NCBI GenBank assembly: GCA_030549175.1
Contig: JAUKUA010000006.1
Span: forward strand, 1,364,001 to 1,428,000
Reading direction: 5' to 3'
DNA: 64,000 nt
Source of the DNA: Lasiosphaeris hirsuta
Lineage: Eukaryota; Ascomycota; Sordariomycetes; Sordariales; Lasiosphaeriaceae
The notes under the pieces were generated by a model, which was not told the DNA's origin, did no database searches, and saw only the letters and a list, made by a program, of their open reading frames with translations. Each line of letters begins with the position of its first letter. Position 1 is the stretch's first letter. Positions 1 to 10,496 of this stretch are shown here, piece after piece. A program made the position numbers and the translations under genes.

Positions 1-1
1 T

Positions 2-3000
2 GTTGAGACTGCAATGGAGCTTGCTGCCAACCTTTTCACCAAGGGCGCCAATCTGGACTTCGGCGCTATCAACTTCCCCAAGTCGGCCAAGTCACCTGTG
101 TTGTTGACAGATTTGCCTCGCTACCCCTGGAACTATTCTACCAAGTACTGGCAGGAATCTCGCTTGACACAGACACACAAGAACGCTGCTGGTCAGAGAA
201 ACGACATCATTGGCACCCTAGCCAACTACTCCAATGATCTGGAGCCCACTTGGCGGAACATTGTTCGCTTGGACGACCTTCCGTGGCTGCAGCATCACAA
301 GATTCAATCTATGACAATATTCCCAATGTCGGGTTTCATTGCTATGGCCCTTGAGGCAGCTTCACAGAAGGCCGTGACGCGTGGCACTCAATTTGACAAG
401 TTCGACCTCAAGGACGTGTCCGTTACCAAGCCGCTCGTCATCCCTGACAAAGATACAGAGATGACCATCACCCTCCGTCCGCACCAAGAAGGCACGCTTG
501 TGTCCTCGGATACCTGGGATGAGTTCCGAATCTGTTCATGGTCTCAGGGACAGAGCTGGACCGAACACTGCGTTGGTCTCGTTGCCACCAAGACCAAGGA
601 TGATAACGACGTCGACAGCATTCAGCAAACTCGGAACGCGGAAGAGTTGCTGAAGTCAAGCCTTGCTGCAGTTGACCAGCCTGGCGCCACTTCAATTGTC
701 CCGAACACCATGTACGATGCCCTCAGTGAACTTGGAGTGACATATGGCCCAACTTTCCAGGGAGTCGGCAGCTGCCAAGCATCGGATGTGCACGCCGTGG
801 GCGACATTGTCGTGCCAGATGTTGCCAAAGAAATGCCGAACCACTACCTCTCTGACGCTGTTGTCCAACCAGCGTTCCTGGAATCTCTCATTGAGATGTA
901 CTGGCCTATTCTTGGCGCCGGTCGTCGTGCTGTTAGCACGATCTATTTGCCATCATCAGTGGAACGCATCACAGTCTCGACTCGTATCACCAAGTTAGCG
1001 AAGGAGCCTGGCAGTTCGCTTCGCGCAGTTTGCAGGGGCCAGATCCCCCCCGGTATCCCGAAGCCCACAAAGGTTTCCATGACTGCGGTTAGCGGCGATT
1101 CCCTCGAAGCTATCATCTCTATTGAAGGCCTCACAATCTCCCCCATCCTTGATGGTGAAGCTCAAGCGGACTCCAACGGACCCAGAGAACTTTGCTACAA
1201 GCTGGAATGGGACCTAATCTTGGACTCAGATGATACCAACCGTCTGATCCCCGCCGATTCTAGTGTCGTCATTATTCACGAAGATACCATTTTCCAAAGT
1301 CTCGTCGCAATGGGCCTCGCAAACTCACTGGAGCAGGTCACCGGAAAGTTACCTGAAGTTGGCACCCTAAATACCATCGATGCCACCGGAAAGATTATCG
1401 TCTTCCTCAATGAACTCCACCAGCCCTACCTTGCCACGCTTACTCCAACCCAGTTCACGGATCTGCAAAAGGTCCTGACAAACGCTGAGGGGGCACTTTG
1501 GGTTGTCCGCGGTGCATATGAGAAGTCCACAAGCCCCGAGGCCAACATGGTGATTGGCTTCAGCAGAACTATCCGCTCGGAAACCGCAATGAAATTTGCA
1601 ACACTGGACCTAGACGCAGAGTCACCGCTGACTGAGGACGCAACTACGCAGGCGATTTTCAAGGTGTTCAAGGCTGCTTTTGGCTCGGAGTCTTCGACGA
1701 CAAGTGAGCTTGAGTTTATGGAACGGGCGGGCTCATTTTTCACTCCTCGAATTGTCCACGATTATGAGATGAACGAGATCGTCCACAAGGAGACGAATCC
1801 CTCCATCCTCGAGCCTTCACAGTTTGGAGATGATGGCCGAACGCTCAAGATGGAATTGTCCAGCTCTGGTGCTGCCGAAACCTTCCACTTCATTGATGAC
1901 CTTATGGCCGACGAGCCTCTGGAGGGGGACCAGATCGAAATCGAGGTCAAGGCAATCGGTGTAAACTTCAGGGATGGCATGGCCGCCAAGGGCCAAATCT
2001 CCATCAGCGATGCGGGCATCGAGGCCAGCGGCATAGTGACCGCTGTGGGAGGCTCCGTTTCCGCTTTCCGAGTCGGCGATCGAGTTGCGGCGTTGACAAA
2101 GGGGGCTTTTGCAACACGGACAAGAACAAGTGCCTCGTTCGCCTTCAAAATCCCGGCAGATGTTTCTTTTGAGGCTGCTGCGACTTTACCACTCGCCTAC
2201 GCCACCGCATACTACAGCTTGATCGAGGTAGGCCGCCTTAACGAAGGAGAGACTGTTCTCATCCACGGAGCGGCCGGCGCTGTTGGGCAAGCGGCTATTT
2301 CCATCGCCCACATGGTGGGCGCCGAAGTGCTTGCCACGGTTAGCAATGCCGAAAAGAAGCAGCTTCTTTTGACCGAGTATGGGCTTCCGGAAGATCATGT
2401 CTTCTACAGCCGTAACACATCATTCGGCCAAGCAGTTCGCCAAGCTACCAGGGGACAAGGTGTCGATGTCATTCTCAACTCTCTAACTGGTGATGAACTT
2501 CGTGAGTCGTGGAGTTGCCTGAGCAAATTTGGTCGCTTTATCGAAATTGGCAGGCGAGAGCAAAGTTCAAAGACTCACCTAGAGGTGGCCAAGGTCGATA
2601 GCAACGCTAGCTTCATCTCTGTCGATCTACTTACTCTTGTGGCGGAGAGGCCAAAGGTTATGAAGCGCCTCGTTGCCGATGTTGGCCAGCTCCTCAAGTA
2701 TGGCAAGATTAGGCCTGTGACCCCAGTCACTTCATTCCCAATCTCGGATGTTGATGCCGCATTCAAGGCTCAACAAACGGGCAAGGTTCTGGGCAAACTG
2801 GTCATCGTACCCAGCGCGACGGATGTTGTTCGGGTATGTGTTTTTCTGGTCTGGTTGGTGTTTGAGTAAAGCTAACATTTGTATTCTCTCAGGCCACACC
2901 TTCTAAGAAGCTAAAGCCCCTTCTTCGACCGGATGCAACTTACATTTTGATCGGCGGTACTGGTGGCTTGGGCCGAAGCATGGCCCGGTGGATGGTTTGC

Positions 3001-4100
3001 AAGGGTGCCAAGAATGTCGTCCTGATTTCACGAAGCGGATCCGTCACTGGAAAGGTCAAGGATCTGGTTGAGGAGCTGGCAGCCGCCGGAGCCAACATTG
3101 TGGTTCGCCCTTGCAACGTGGTGAATAAGGCCGAAGTGGATGAGCTCATTGCTTCGGGACTTCAGGGTCTGCCCCCTGTTCGTGGTGTGGTGCATGGCAC
3201 CATGGTTCTTCGCGTAAGTTCAATGACAGCACTGCAAAAAGAATCTGAAAAACATTGAAGCTAACATGGATGCAGGATGTCCTTTATGAAAAGATGACTT
3301 GGGAGGACTACACCCAGGTTATCGAGGGCAAGGTTCAGGGCGGCTGGAATTTCCACCACGCCCTTGCGTCTTCACCACTTGACTTCTTCGTTGCCATCTC
3401 ATCAGCTGCCGGCGCTGTTGGCAACCGTGGCCAGGCTGCTTATAGCGCTGCGAATACATTCCTCAACGCTTTGGTTCAACACAGAGTTGCCCAAGGCTTA
3501 CCCGCCTCGTCGCTAGACTTGACGGCCGTTTCCGATTCGGGGTACCTTGCCGAGGATCTAGAGAAGGCTGCCGAAGTCGCAAGAAACCTCGGGAGTGATA
3601 GCATCTGCGAGGCCGAGGTACTCGCCCTTCTCGGGGCCGCCATCAACGGCAAGATGGCATCAACTTGCAACAATCACACGATCACAGGCATGCGCATCAC
3701 AGCAGCAATGAGGCCCTTCTGGACTGAGGATGCTAAGTTCAAGGCTATGCGCCTCACGGCAGAGGAGGCGGCGGCAAAGGATGCATCACTCAACGCGGTT
3801 GTGTCATTCAATGCGGCACTCAAGGCCGCCAAATCGCTTGCCGAGGCCGAAGATGTTGTTTGCCGGGGCCTGGTGGACAAGATCTCGGCGGTCCTCATGC
3901 TCGAGGCTGAGGATATGGACGTCACACGATCGCTGTCGCACTACCCGCTCGACTCTCTTGTCGCTATTGAGATCCGAAATTTCATCACGCGCGAGTTTGA
4001 AGCGAATATGCAGGTCCTGGAACTACTCTCTAGCGGCTCTATCCAAACGCTGGCCAAGGGGGTGTGCGCAAAGAGCAAGATTGTTTCCTTTGCGGCTTAA
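2..4100 (+). CDS. Highly reducing polyketide synthase, C-terminal half (5' partial)
   Basis: Iterative type I PKS making a reduced polyketide; the frame is open to the left edge, so KS and AT lie outside. Exons are 2-2833, 2893-3213 and 3276-4100, with two in-frame introns (59 and 62 nt, GTATGT..CAG and GTAAGT..CAG). Order: post-AT linker (YPW..YW.ESR), DH (about 230-1150), a spacer without any methyltransferase glycine motif, ER (about 1840-2820, LIHGAAGAVGQ), KR (GGTGGLG near 2950, catalytic Tyr in QAAYSAAN near 3440) and ACP (LDSL, Ser codon 3954-3956). It stops about 45 residues after the ACP serine, with no thioesterase or reductase domain. The DH looks altered: the first motif has His but Ser instead of Gly, and the usual HPxxLD motif reads QPAFLE, with Glu for the catalytic Asp (881-883). 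Product unknown. Confidence 0.95.
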
Positions 4101-5272
4101 ATTGACGTTGGTGTGCGCCGTGCTGTGTGTTCTGTTGTATGATTATACAGATGATCATTACCAACTGTTCGGCTGCGTCTGTTTGCATTGGTTGGTTCGT
4201 TTTCTTCTCATACCTGACCTTATATAGGCAATTGCGCGGAACATTATATTTTCTTGAGCACTGTAGTGGGTGTATTTGTGGCTCTGACTCGGACCTCATC
4301 ATCGTTGATAGCGGACTCGGCTAGGATTTTGTACACAGCCTGCGAGAGGGCACATGCGCCTCGTAGCGCCGTGTTACACCTCGCTTTTGGAGGGTTTGGA
4401 AGGCCACTTTTTGTTATATCTGTCTAGAAGAATCTCTGGTTGATGGTGCGCATTGTGTCGATTGTGAGCGGCTTTGTTAGAGGATGATATGTGCATACTC
4501 AATGATTTAGTATATAGCATCATTCATTCATTCGATATTGAAGTTACTTGGGTGCCAAATGCCAATAAAATGAGACTAAAGAAATTAGTCATAGCTACCT
4601 GATGAGAAGTCTAAACGGGAAAGCCAATCGAGCTCCTATGATTTCCTTATGATTCATACGCCGGCCAAGCGTATTAATTAGTCCCAGGTTGGGAGTGGGG
4701 CTGGTTACGCCCGAGTCGGAGAAGCGATGCAAAAGCCCCTTGCACACACCAAACCCTTTGAGTACCTACCTGAAAATGACATTTCTCGAGGCTTGCAGAT
4801 TAGATATCAGACTGACCTAATTTACAAGTGAATTGAACGTGAAAAGAATGTAGATTGAGTCATGAGTTGGTTATCACGTTGGAAAAGACCCTCTTTTTCT
4901 TTTTACAAGGAAGGTAGGTGGCTTGTGAATGTAAGTTGTCGGCAAGTGACTCACTGGGCCGGGGACATGGGTCAGGTTGACACAGCGGCGGTTTACACCC
5001 TTGAAACCCGAGCAAAGCTTTTGCTAGCACTGCCTCGGGCTCTTTTTGACGCATTTCTCAACGCGAGAAGAGTCACATAGCAACCATATAACAGGTAGCA
5101 TGGTGGCTTTTTGCCAATTCAAGAAGACTTGAACAATATCAGTGTGCTTCAGCCTCGGCTGAAGAAAAGACAGCACTAGCCCCAAATCATTTGTTTATAG
5201 GGGACAACCGCTTCCCCTTTCCACACAAACAAAACACCACACCCACCAACAACCCCATCCACGACCCACAGA
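4101..5272. other. Intergenic, PKS 3' side
   Basis: No convincing coding sequence; the short ORFs have no recognisable composition or motif. It must hold the PKS 3' UTR and the promoter of the gene starting at 5273. Confidence 0.6.
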
Positions 5273-6379
5273 ATGCCAGGCATCCCCGAACACCACCGCT
5301 GGCGTATCAAACCACTGTCTCCCAGTGCCCCATCCAAACCTACCACCCGCTCAGCCCGCCACCAGGCCAAACACACACCCCCGAGCAGCTACATCGTGCG
5401 TATGATGCTCGCCAACGGGTACTGGTCCTACGGCCCTGAGGAGCTATGGCGCCTACCCGGCGCCTGGCCCCACCTCTATCCGCGGCGCGGGCCGGGCAGC
5501 CCGCGGGACCCGTGGTCGGGGCGACGCGGGGCTGTTGATGAGGGGCGCGTGTCGTTGAGTTACCTGCCCAAGGGGCAGAAGCGGGTGGCGGAGGAGCATA
5601 GAAGGATTGAGGTATCGGATGAGGTTTGGGCCAAGGAGAGTTGGGATGCATTGTGGCAGTGGGACGATGCGCCTGTACCGGGGCATCGGAGGAGGTTGAG
5701 GAGGAGGCTGGAAAGGAGCGGGTGCAGAGTTAGGTGGAAGGAGGTGAGGAATCTTGAGAAGGAGGAGGATGAGGAGGAGGAGGAGGAGGAGGAGGAGGAG
5801 AAAAGAGAGAGGGTGCCGGTGGGGGCTGCGCCTGTTGCGACGGCGCCGGTGACGAAATCGCCGGTCAAGTTGTGGGACGACCCCGTGGAGGACGGAAAGG
5901 AATTGGCCGCGGCGGCGGAGGTCCTGCTGCCGTCGGATAAACCCTACCCCCGGAATTTAGGTGGCGTGGATGTCATCAGCAGAGAGGAGCTGGAGATGGC
6001 AGATCTTTGGCGGCAAGGGGTTCTCTCACAGGCAGAGGAAGATCTCACACTGAACTCGATTGTTCATGACGAGCCCACCTACGCAGTCAAGGTTATCCAG
6101 CGGAAGAAGCGGGGAAAGAGGGGGCGGCGGGAGGACAAGACTCCCGATGTTCGACAGTCAGTATCGGAGCCGGCAACGGAGATAACGCCAAGTTCGGGAC
6201 CAACCCACGACTCGGATTGCGACTGCTGGAAGGATATGTTCCGGCAACTCGAGGCCCAGGGATGGGTAGCGGTAGCTGGGAGGCTTGACGAGGGGAGAGA
6301 GGATCGCTCAGAGTCGGAATGGGAGTTGGCGTCGACTGCGGGCTCGTGGACTGTGATGGAGGAGAACGGATATGTCTGA
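5273..6379 (+). CDS. Hypothetical acidic protein, 368 aa
   Basis: I do not recognise this protein. It is a single-exon ORF with a Pro/Arg-rich N-terminus, a Trp/Gly/Pro-rich part near residues 45-80 (GYWSYGPEELWRLPGAWPHL), basic helices near 125-150, then a long Glu/Asp tract near 160-180 encoded by a GAG/GAT repeat (about 5759-5804). The C-terminal third is hydrophilic and contains HDSDCDCWKDMFRQLEAQGW. There is no signal peptide or membrane segment. The length and coherent composition argue for a real gene, probably a lineage-specific protein. The ATG at 5273 is the first in frame after a pyrimidine- and CAC-rich leader. Confidence 0.6.
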   Translation: MPGIPEHHRWRIKPLSPSAPSKPTTRSARHQAKHTPPSSYIVRMMLANGYWSYGPEELWRLPGAWPHLYPRRGPGSPRDPWSGRRGAVDEGRVSLSYLPKGQKRVAEEHRRIEVSDEVWAKESWDALWQWDDAPVPGHRRRLRRRLERSGCRVRWKEVRNLEKEEDEEEEEEEEEEKRERVPVGAAPVATAPVTKSPVKLWDDPVEDGKELAAAAEVLLPSDKPYPRNLGGVDVISREELEMADLWRQGVLSQAEEDLTLNSIVHDEPTYAVKVIQRKKRGKRGRREDKTPDVRQSVSEPATEITPSSGPTHDSDCDCWKDMFRQLEAQGWVAVAGRLDEGREDRSESEWELASTAGSWTVMEENGYV

Positions 6380-7315
6380 GAGCAACCTAGTGCAGCAAAT
6401 AAATACCTTCCTAAATAAAAGGAGGGAAAAAAGAGGAGAGCTGGGAATTTTTGTTGATATCCCACCTACCTACCACCCCCCTCCCCAAGGCGAGGCGGTG
6501 CACGGCACTCCGCAGTAGCGCGGCCAACTCGACCTTTTACGTTTGTGGTGCCATCGATAACTCACCTTCGCTTACCCCTCCCTCTTTTTAACACAAAGTC
6601 CGGGGTAATAGGATCGGGGCTGCATACAAATCGTGGGGAAATCTACCGAATCCCCATAGATTAAATCATGGCCGGAATGACTAAAGAGCTTTTGTCTTAG
6701 CTCTCGGGATCGCCACCGCCCATGTTGGACGAGAATTGTTGAATGCCAGGGAAGACGACGTTAGGTCAACGATTTGCCGCGGGTAAACGAAGCCGCATGA
6801 GCACCTGCCAAAAAGGGACCCGATCACCGCCCGTCACCAACCTCTTAAACCGCTACAGCGCACCACATGTTGTGTATCCACTCCAACCAGACTCCCATGA
6901 TGTAAAACCTGGCCACAGCTGCCCGCGGTGCCGCGGCCGCCGCTATGATGGCGGGATGGTGGTTAGATGTCGAAGCATTCGTTGGTTCCCCAACCACTGT
7001 TCCGCCGACGGCAGATTATTTCATCATGGCCTGCTTGCCTGCCTCCGAGCAATTTTCGGTTCCAGGTTCCAACTGACTGGAGTGGCATCGCCAGCAGTTA
7101 CACGACAAGCTCTCCCCAGACCCCGCAAACTCTGCGAATCATTCGGCAAGTTTGCAGCCTGGGAACCCAGCCACTTATGCTTAAAATCTGGAGCCCTATC
7201 ACGAGCACTTGGCACGCCCAGATCACGTCAACTCGGCAAGCACGTCGCTCCAGCTCGGCAGCCATCCTCAACCTGGCACATCGCTTCACCTTCTCCCAGT
7301 AATCGATTCGCAACC
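6380..7315. other. Intergenic, transporter promoter
   Basis: Separates the acidic protein gene from the MFS transporter. The transporter frame stays open upstream to 6743, but that extension has no transporter-like sequence and is treated as 5' UTR. Nothing else is supported. Confidence 0.5.
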
Positions 7316-8983
7316 ATGGCCGGCGGCATCAAGAAACCCGTCAACATCTTCAAGTTGGAGAACCAGGGGGAGCCCAAGGAGGTCTTCAATTGGCGCTTGT
7401 GGTTTGCCGTCATCTCTTTTGGTCTCCTGGGCGCCGCCCGAGGTGTTGACGAAGGCTTGATAAGTGGTGCCTTCAAGAGCAAGAACTTCCAGGCGTCTAT
7501 CAACTACGACTCGTACACCACAGTCGAGCGGGCCAACATCAAGGCCAATGTCTCGGCCATGGTCCAGATCGGCAGCGTAGGCGGCGCCTTCATCGCCTTT
7601 CTCATCTGTGACAAGATAGGTCGTATTTGGGCCACTCGCCAGCTCTGTGTGCTCTGGCTCATCGGCATCGGCATCTTCATGGGCTCCAACGGCAGCTTGC
7701 CTGCCATCTACGCCGGGAGATTCATCGCCGGCCTAGGAGTCGGACAGACGCCCGTGGTTGGCCCCGTCTACATTGCTGAGATTGCGCCTCCATCGATTCG
7801 CGGCCTTTGCACTTGCATTTTCACCGGCTTTGTCTACCTCGGCATCGTGCTCGCCTACTTCACCAATTACGGTTCCCAGATCAACCTGGGCGACACGAGT
7901 AGCGTGCGCTGGCTTGTCCCTACCAGCCTGCACATCATCTTCGCCGGCCTGATCCTCATCTTGTCCATCTTCCAGTACGAATCGCCGCGCTTCCTCATCA
8001 AACAAGGCAAAGACGCCAAAGCCCTCCAAGTCATGTCCAAGCTCCGCCACCTGCCCCCAACCCACGATTACGTCGCCAACGAGATCAATGCCATCACAAT
8101 CAGCCACCACGCCGAACTCGAAGCGACTCATGGCTCCGGCCCATTTGGCATCCTCAAAGAGACCTTCCTCGTGCCAAGCAACCTTTACCGTGTCTCCCTG
8201 ACCGTCGGTGCTCAAGTCATGTCGCAATGGTCCGGTGCCGGGTCCATCACCCTGTATGCGCCCGACCTCTTCCACCTGCTCGGAATTACGGGGACCAACG
8301 CCAACCTCCTCGTGACCGCCGTCTTCGGCGTGGTCAAGCTCGTCGCCGCCGTACTCTGCGCCCTCTTCCTCGTCGACTTCATCGGCCGCAAGCGCTCGCT
8401 CTTGCTGGGCATTACCTTCCAAGCCGTCTCCATGCTCTACGTCGCTGCTTTTCTGACTGCGGTCCCTCAGCTAGGCGATGAGGATGGATACGAGCTTGAT
8501 GCGTCGGAGCTGGGGCCGTCCAAGGGCGCCATCGCCATGATTTACGTGTCTGGGTTCGGGTGGGCGCTCGGGTGGAATAGCATGCAGTATCTGCTCACGG
8601 CAGAGCTGTTCCCGCTGCGCATTCGCGCCTTCTGCACGTCACTGGCCATGACATTTCACTTTGCCAACCAGTACGGCAACTCCAGGGCCGTGCCGAACAT
8701 GCTGCTGTCGCCCGCCGATGGAGGCATCTCCCCCAAGGGTACCTTCTGGTGCTTTGCGGCTGTGACGCTGCTGGGCGGAGTCTGGGTTTGGTTTGCCGTC
8801 CCTGAGACGGCAGGGAGGAGCTTGGAGAGTATGGACCGGCTGTTTTCGCTGCCATGGTACAAGATTGGAAGGTATGGCAACCGGGATGCGGACCTGCAGG
8901 ACGAGGTCAGTAAGGAGAAGGAGAGGGGGAGCCCGAGCGCAGCGTACGAAGAGGATAAGGTGGTTGGCGGTGCCAAGGTGTGA
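7316..8983 (+). CDS. MFS sugar/quinate-type transporter
   Basis: A 12-helix plasma-membrane sugar porter of 555 aa with no intron. Family signatures are in order: an RGVDEGLISG-type stretch after TM1, GRFIAGLGVGQTPVVGP (PROSITE sugar-transport region), YESPRFLIKQGK (PESPR-like motif after TM6), DFIGRKRSLLLG, and PETAGRSLESMD after TM12. The N-terminus resembles fungal quinate permeases (QutD/Qa-y group), so quinate or a related sugar acid is a reasonable guess, but substrate cannot be read from sequence. I chose ATG 7316 (context CAACCATGG) because it gives the normal family length; the upstream in-frame ATG at 6743 would add 191 unrelated residues. There is no adjacent quinate-catabolism gene. 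Confidence 0.92.
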   Translation: MAGGIKKPVNIFKLENQGEPKEVFNWRLWFAVISFGLLGAARGVDEGLISGAFKSKNFQASINYDSYTTVERANIKANVSAMVQIGSVGGAFIAFLICDKIGRIWATRQLCVLWLIGIGIFMGSNGSLPAIYAGRFIAGLGVGQTPVVGPVYIAEIAPPSIRGLCTCIFTGFVYLGIVLAYFTNYGSQINLGDTSSVRWLVPTSLHIIFAGLILILSIFQYESPRFLIKQGKDAKALQVMSKLRHLPPTHDYVANEINAITISHHAELEATHGSGPFGILKETFLVPSNLYRVSLTVGAQVMSQWSGAGSITLYAPDLFHLLGITGTNANLLVTAVFGVVKLVAAVLCALFLVDFIGRKRSLLLGITFQAVSMLYVAAFLTAVPQLGDEDGYELDASELGPSKGAIAMIYVSGFGWALGWNSMQYLLTAELFPLRIRAFCTSLAMTFHFANQYGNSRAVPNMLLSPADGGISPKGTFWCFAAVTLLGGVWVWFAVPETAGRSLESMDRLFSLPWYKIGRYGNRDADLQDEVSKEKERGSPSAAYEEDKVVGGAKV

Positions 8984-9058
8984 GTCGAGTAATTGATATG
9001 GGGACATTGATTTTTCCTTATATACCTACTAGTATCCAATAACGGCACCGCACATACA

Positions 9059-9576
9059 TCAATCGATATTTGTCAAGGTCGCATGTTCCCAGACTTGGAG
9101 AGCCCGCCATCGCTCAGGGAATGACATCGGGCTTTGGCCCATCCATATAGCCCCAAGCCCCTGATAAACACCACTGTATCCCTCAACCTCGCCCTCCATC
9201 TGGTGCAACACAATCTGGCCCCAGCTTGGCGTTCTTGAAGAGTTCCAGCCCGGCGGAGTGTCGCACGTCGGGCAGCGCACCCAAAAACACCCTGATATAG
9301 CCCGCATCCACCATCCCCGCCGTCAGAAAAGGCCCCGAACGCCAAAGCGAGGACCTGGCAAAGATCTAGGTAATCACCAACGTTACTCACCATCGCAACA
9401 CTCAGACAGCCAGACCAACTCACCTGCCCCATGCAATCCCTCGGCATATGAACCACCTCACTGAACTCAACAACATACGCCCCCTGCCCCAGCATGAGAC
9501 TCTCTGCACCCGCAAACGCAATCTCTTCTACACCAGGCCGCTCCCTGCGTTTGTTGCCAAAGTCGAGTTTCGGCAT
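9059..9576 (-). pseudogene. dUTPase/dCTP-deaminase-like gene with a 1-nt frameshift
   Basis: Belongs to the trimeric dUTPase/dCTP deaminase fold, which hydrolyses dUTP or deaminates dCTP. Exon 1 (9424-9576) encodes YVVEFSEVVHMPRDCMGQ; an intron (9366-9423) is followed by IFARSSLWRSG (the RSS motif), GMVDAGY (the Asp/Tyr substrate motif) and FKNAKLG. The frame then breaks in a four-base C run on the plus strand (9219-9222); one base fewer restores QIVLHQMEGEVEGYSGVYQG, the expected continuation. So the protein is all there, but not in one frame. It is either a young pseudogene or a gene with a consensus error. The motif order fits fungal dUTPase paralogues of about 150-165 aa. It sits directly beside a hAT relic. 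Confidence 0.7.
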
Positions 9577-9715
9577 CGACGACGGGCTGAAACTAGTTTA
9601 GACTGCTTGGAATTCCGAGAATGAAAATTGTCAACTTTTCGCAAGAGAAAGGCCTAAGCTATGTATGGCTGAGTCCAAACTAGGACTCACCTACTTGCTG
9701 CCTTTACTTGCCTAG

Positions 9716-10330
9716 CAGGGCCGGCAAAATAAAGTTACCCCGCCCCGCCTATAACATGGGGCTTCTGTTGGAGTGGCAATGTGCTGTATTGCTACTATCT
9801 GCTATAGAGAGTAGGTGCAAGATCCAGGAGGTGGGCTTGCACCTACGCGAGGAAATAGGTGGTGGGCTGGAGCATAGGCCTATTGGCCTGTGCAGGCGCG
9901 GCACCCTGTCTGCCTGTGCGCCTGGGAGTGCCCCCACTCCCAACAGCTTCCCTCTATGCTGTGGAGCTTTAACCTCTGTACCCTTGAGCTGGGGAGAGAA
10001 TCTAGACGGGCAGACTCTTGTCATTAGTAGCGTAAAGATAACTTGACTAGACTTGTTAGTTATATTATACAGCGTGGCCAACGATAAGCGATATCGATAA
10101 TGTTATCGATATCGTTTAGCTATCCCGACTTATTCCTCAGCGCCCTCATTACCCTCATCACCCTCCTCGTCACCATGAGAAACAACCCCTAAAGCCATCC
10201 AACTCTTCAAGCACTTTGTTTTCTCAATATTCTCAGCTCCCATTTGCATCCTATCCCAAGAAATTGTCCTCCGAGCCACTGAAAATGTGGGCAAACGGCA
10301 GTTAAGTCAATTGCCAGGGCCTTTCCCTGC
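9716..10330 (-). mobile_element. hAT transposon 3' remnant
   Basis: Reading leftwards from about 10330 to a TAA at 10130-10132, the conserved C-terminal hAT dimerisation block is visible: ARRTISWDRMQMGAENIEK then CLKSW. An acidic Gly/Glu tail precedes the stop. A frameshift separates the preceding LAIDLTAVCP segment, and no upstream catalytic domain remains. On the left, CAGGGCCGGCAAAAT at 9716 looks like a hAT terminal inverted repeat (CAGGG start); the opposite terminus was not found. Between stop and putative TIR lies a perfect 12-bp palindrome arm pair (10089-10114). Confidence 0.65.
10089..10114. repeat. Perfect 12-bp inverted repeat, 2-nt spacer
   Basis: CGATATCGATAA / TTATCGATATCG separated by TG, 16 bp beyond the hAT-remnant stop codon. 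Probably a subterminal or terminator-like hairpin of the hAT element; function inferred only. Confidence 0.8.
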
Positions 10331-10441
10331 CGCGCAACGGCCAACAACGGCCGCAACAAGAAAAACGGGATCTTGCGTGCCAGTACCATACAACGACTTC
10401 AGCCAACCATCAGACAGGCAAACGCATGTAATAGAACAATC

Positions 10442-10496
10442 AGAAGAGTCAAAGATGGCTATTTAAGGTGGAAAAGCCCTGGCCTTTGACTCTTCT
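10442..10496. repeat. 13-bp inverted repeat around a TATTTAA loop
   Basis: AGAAGAGTCAAAG (10442-10454) is perfectly complementary to CTTTGACTCTTCT (10484-10496); the loop holds TATTTAA. It lies just upstream of the PD-(D/E)XK-like pseudogene, so it could belong to that promoter or to transposon debris. Confidence 0.7.

Noticed and set aside
5340..5868. Ser- and Pro-rich minus-strand ORFs opposite the acidic protein gene
   Set aside because: Mirror of the GAG/GAT repeat and GC-rich codons of the plus-strand gene.
6743..7315. 191-codon upstream extension of the sugar transporter
   Set aside because: No similarity to transporter N-termini and would add unrelated sequence; ATG 7316 fits the family.
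7733..8422. 229-aa minus ORF opposite the transporter
   Set aside because: Antisense shadow of a strongly supported transporter CDS.
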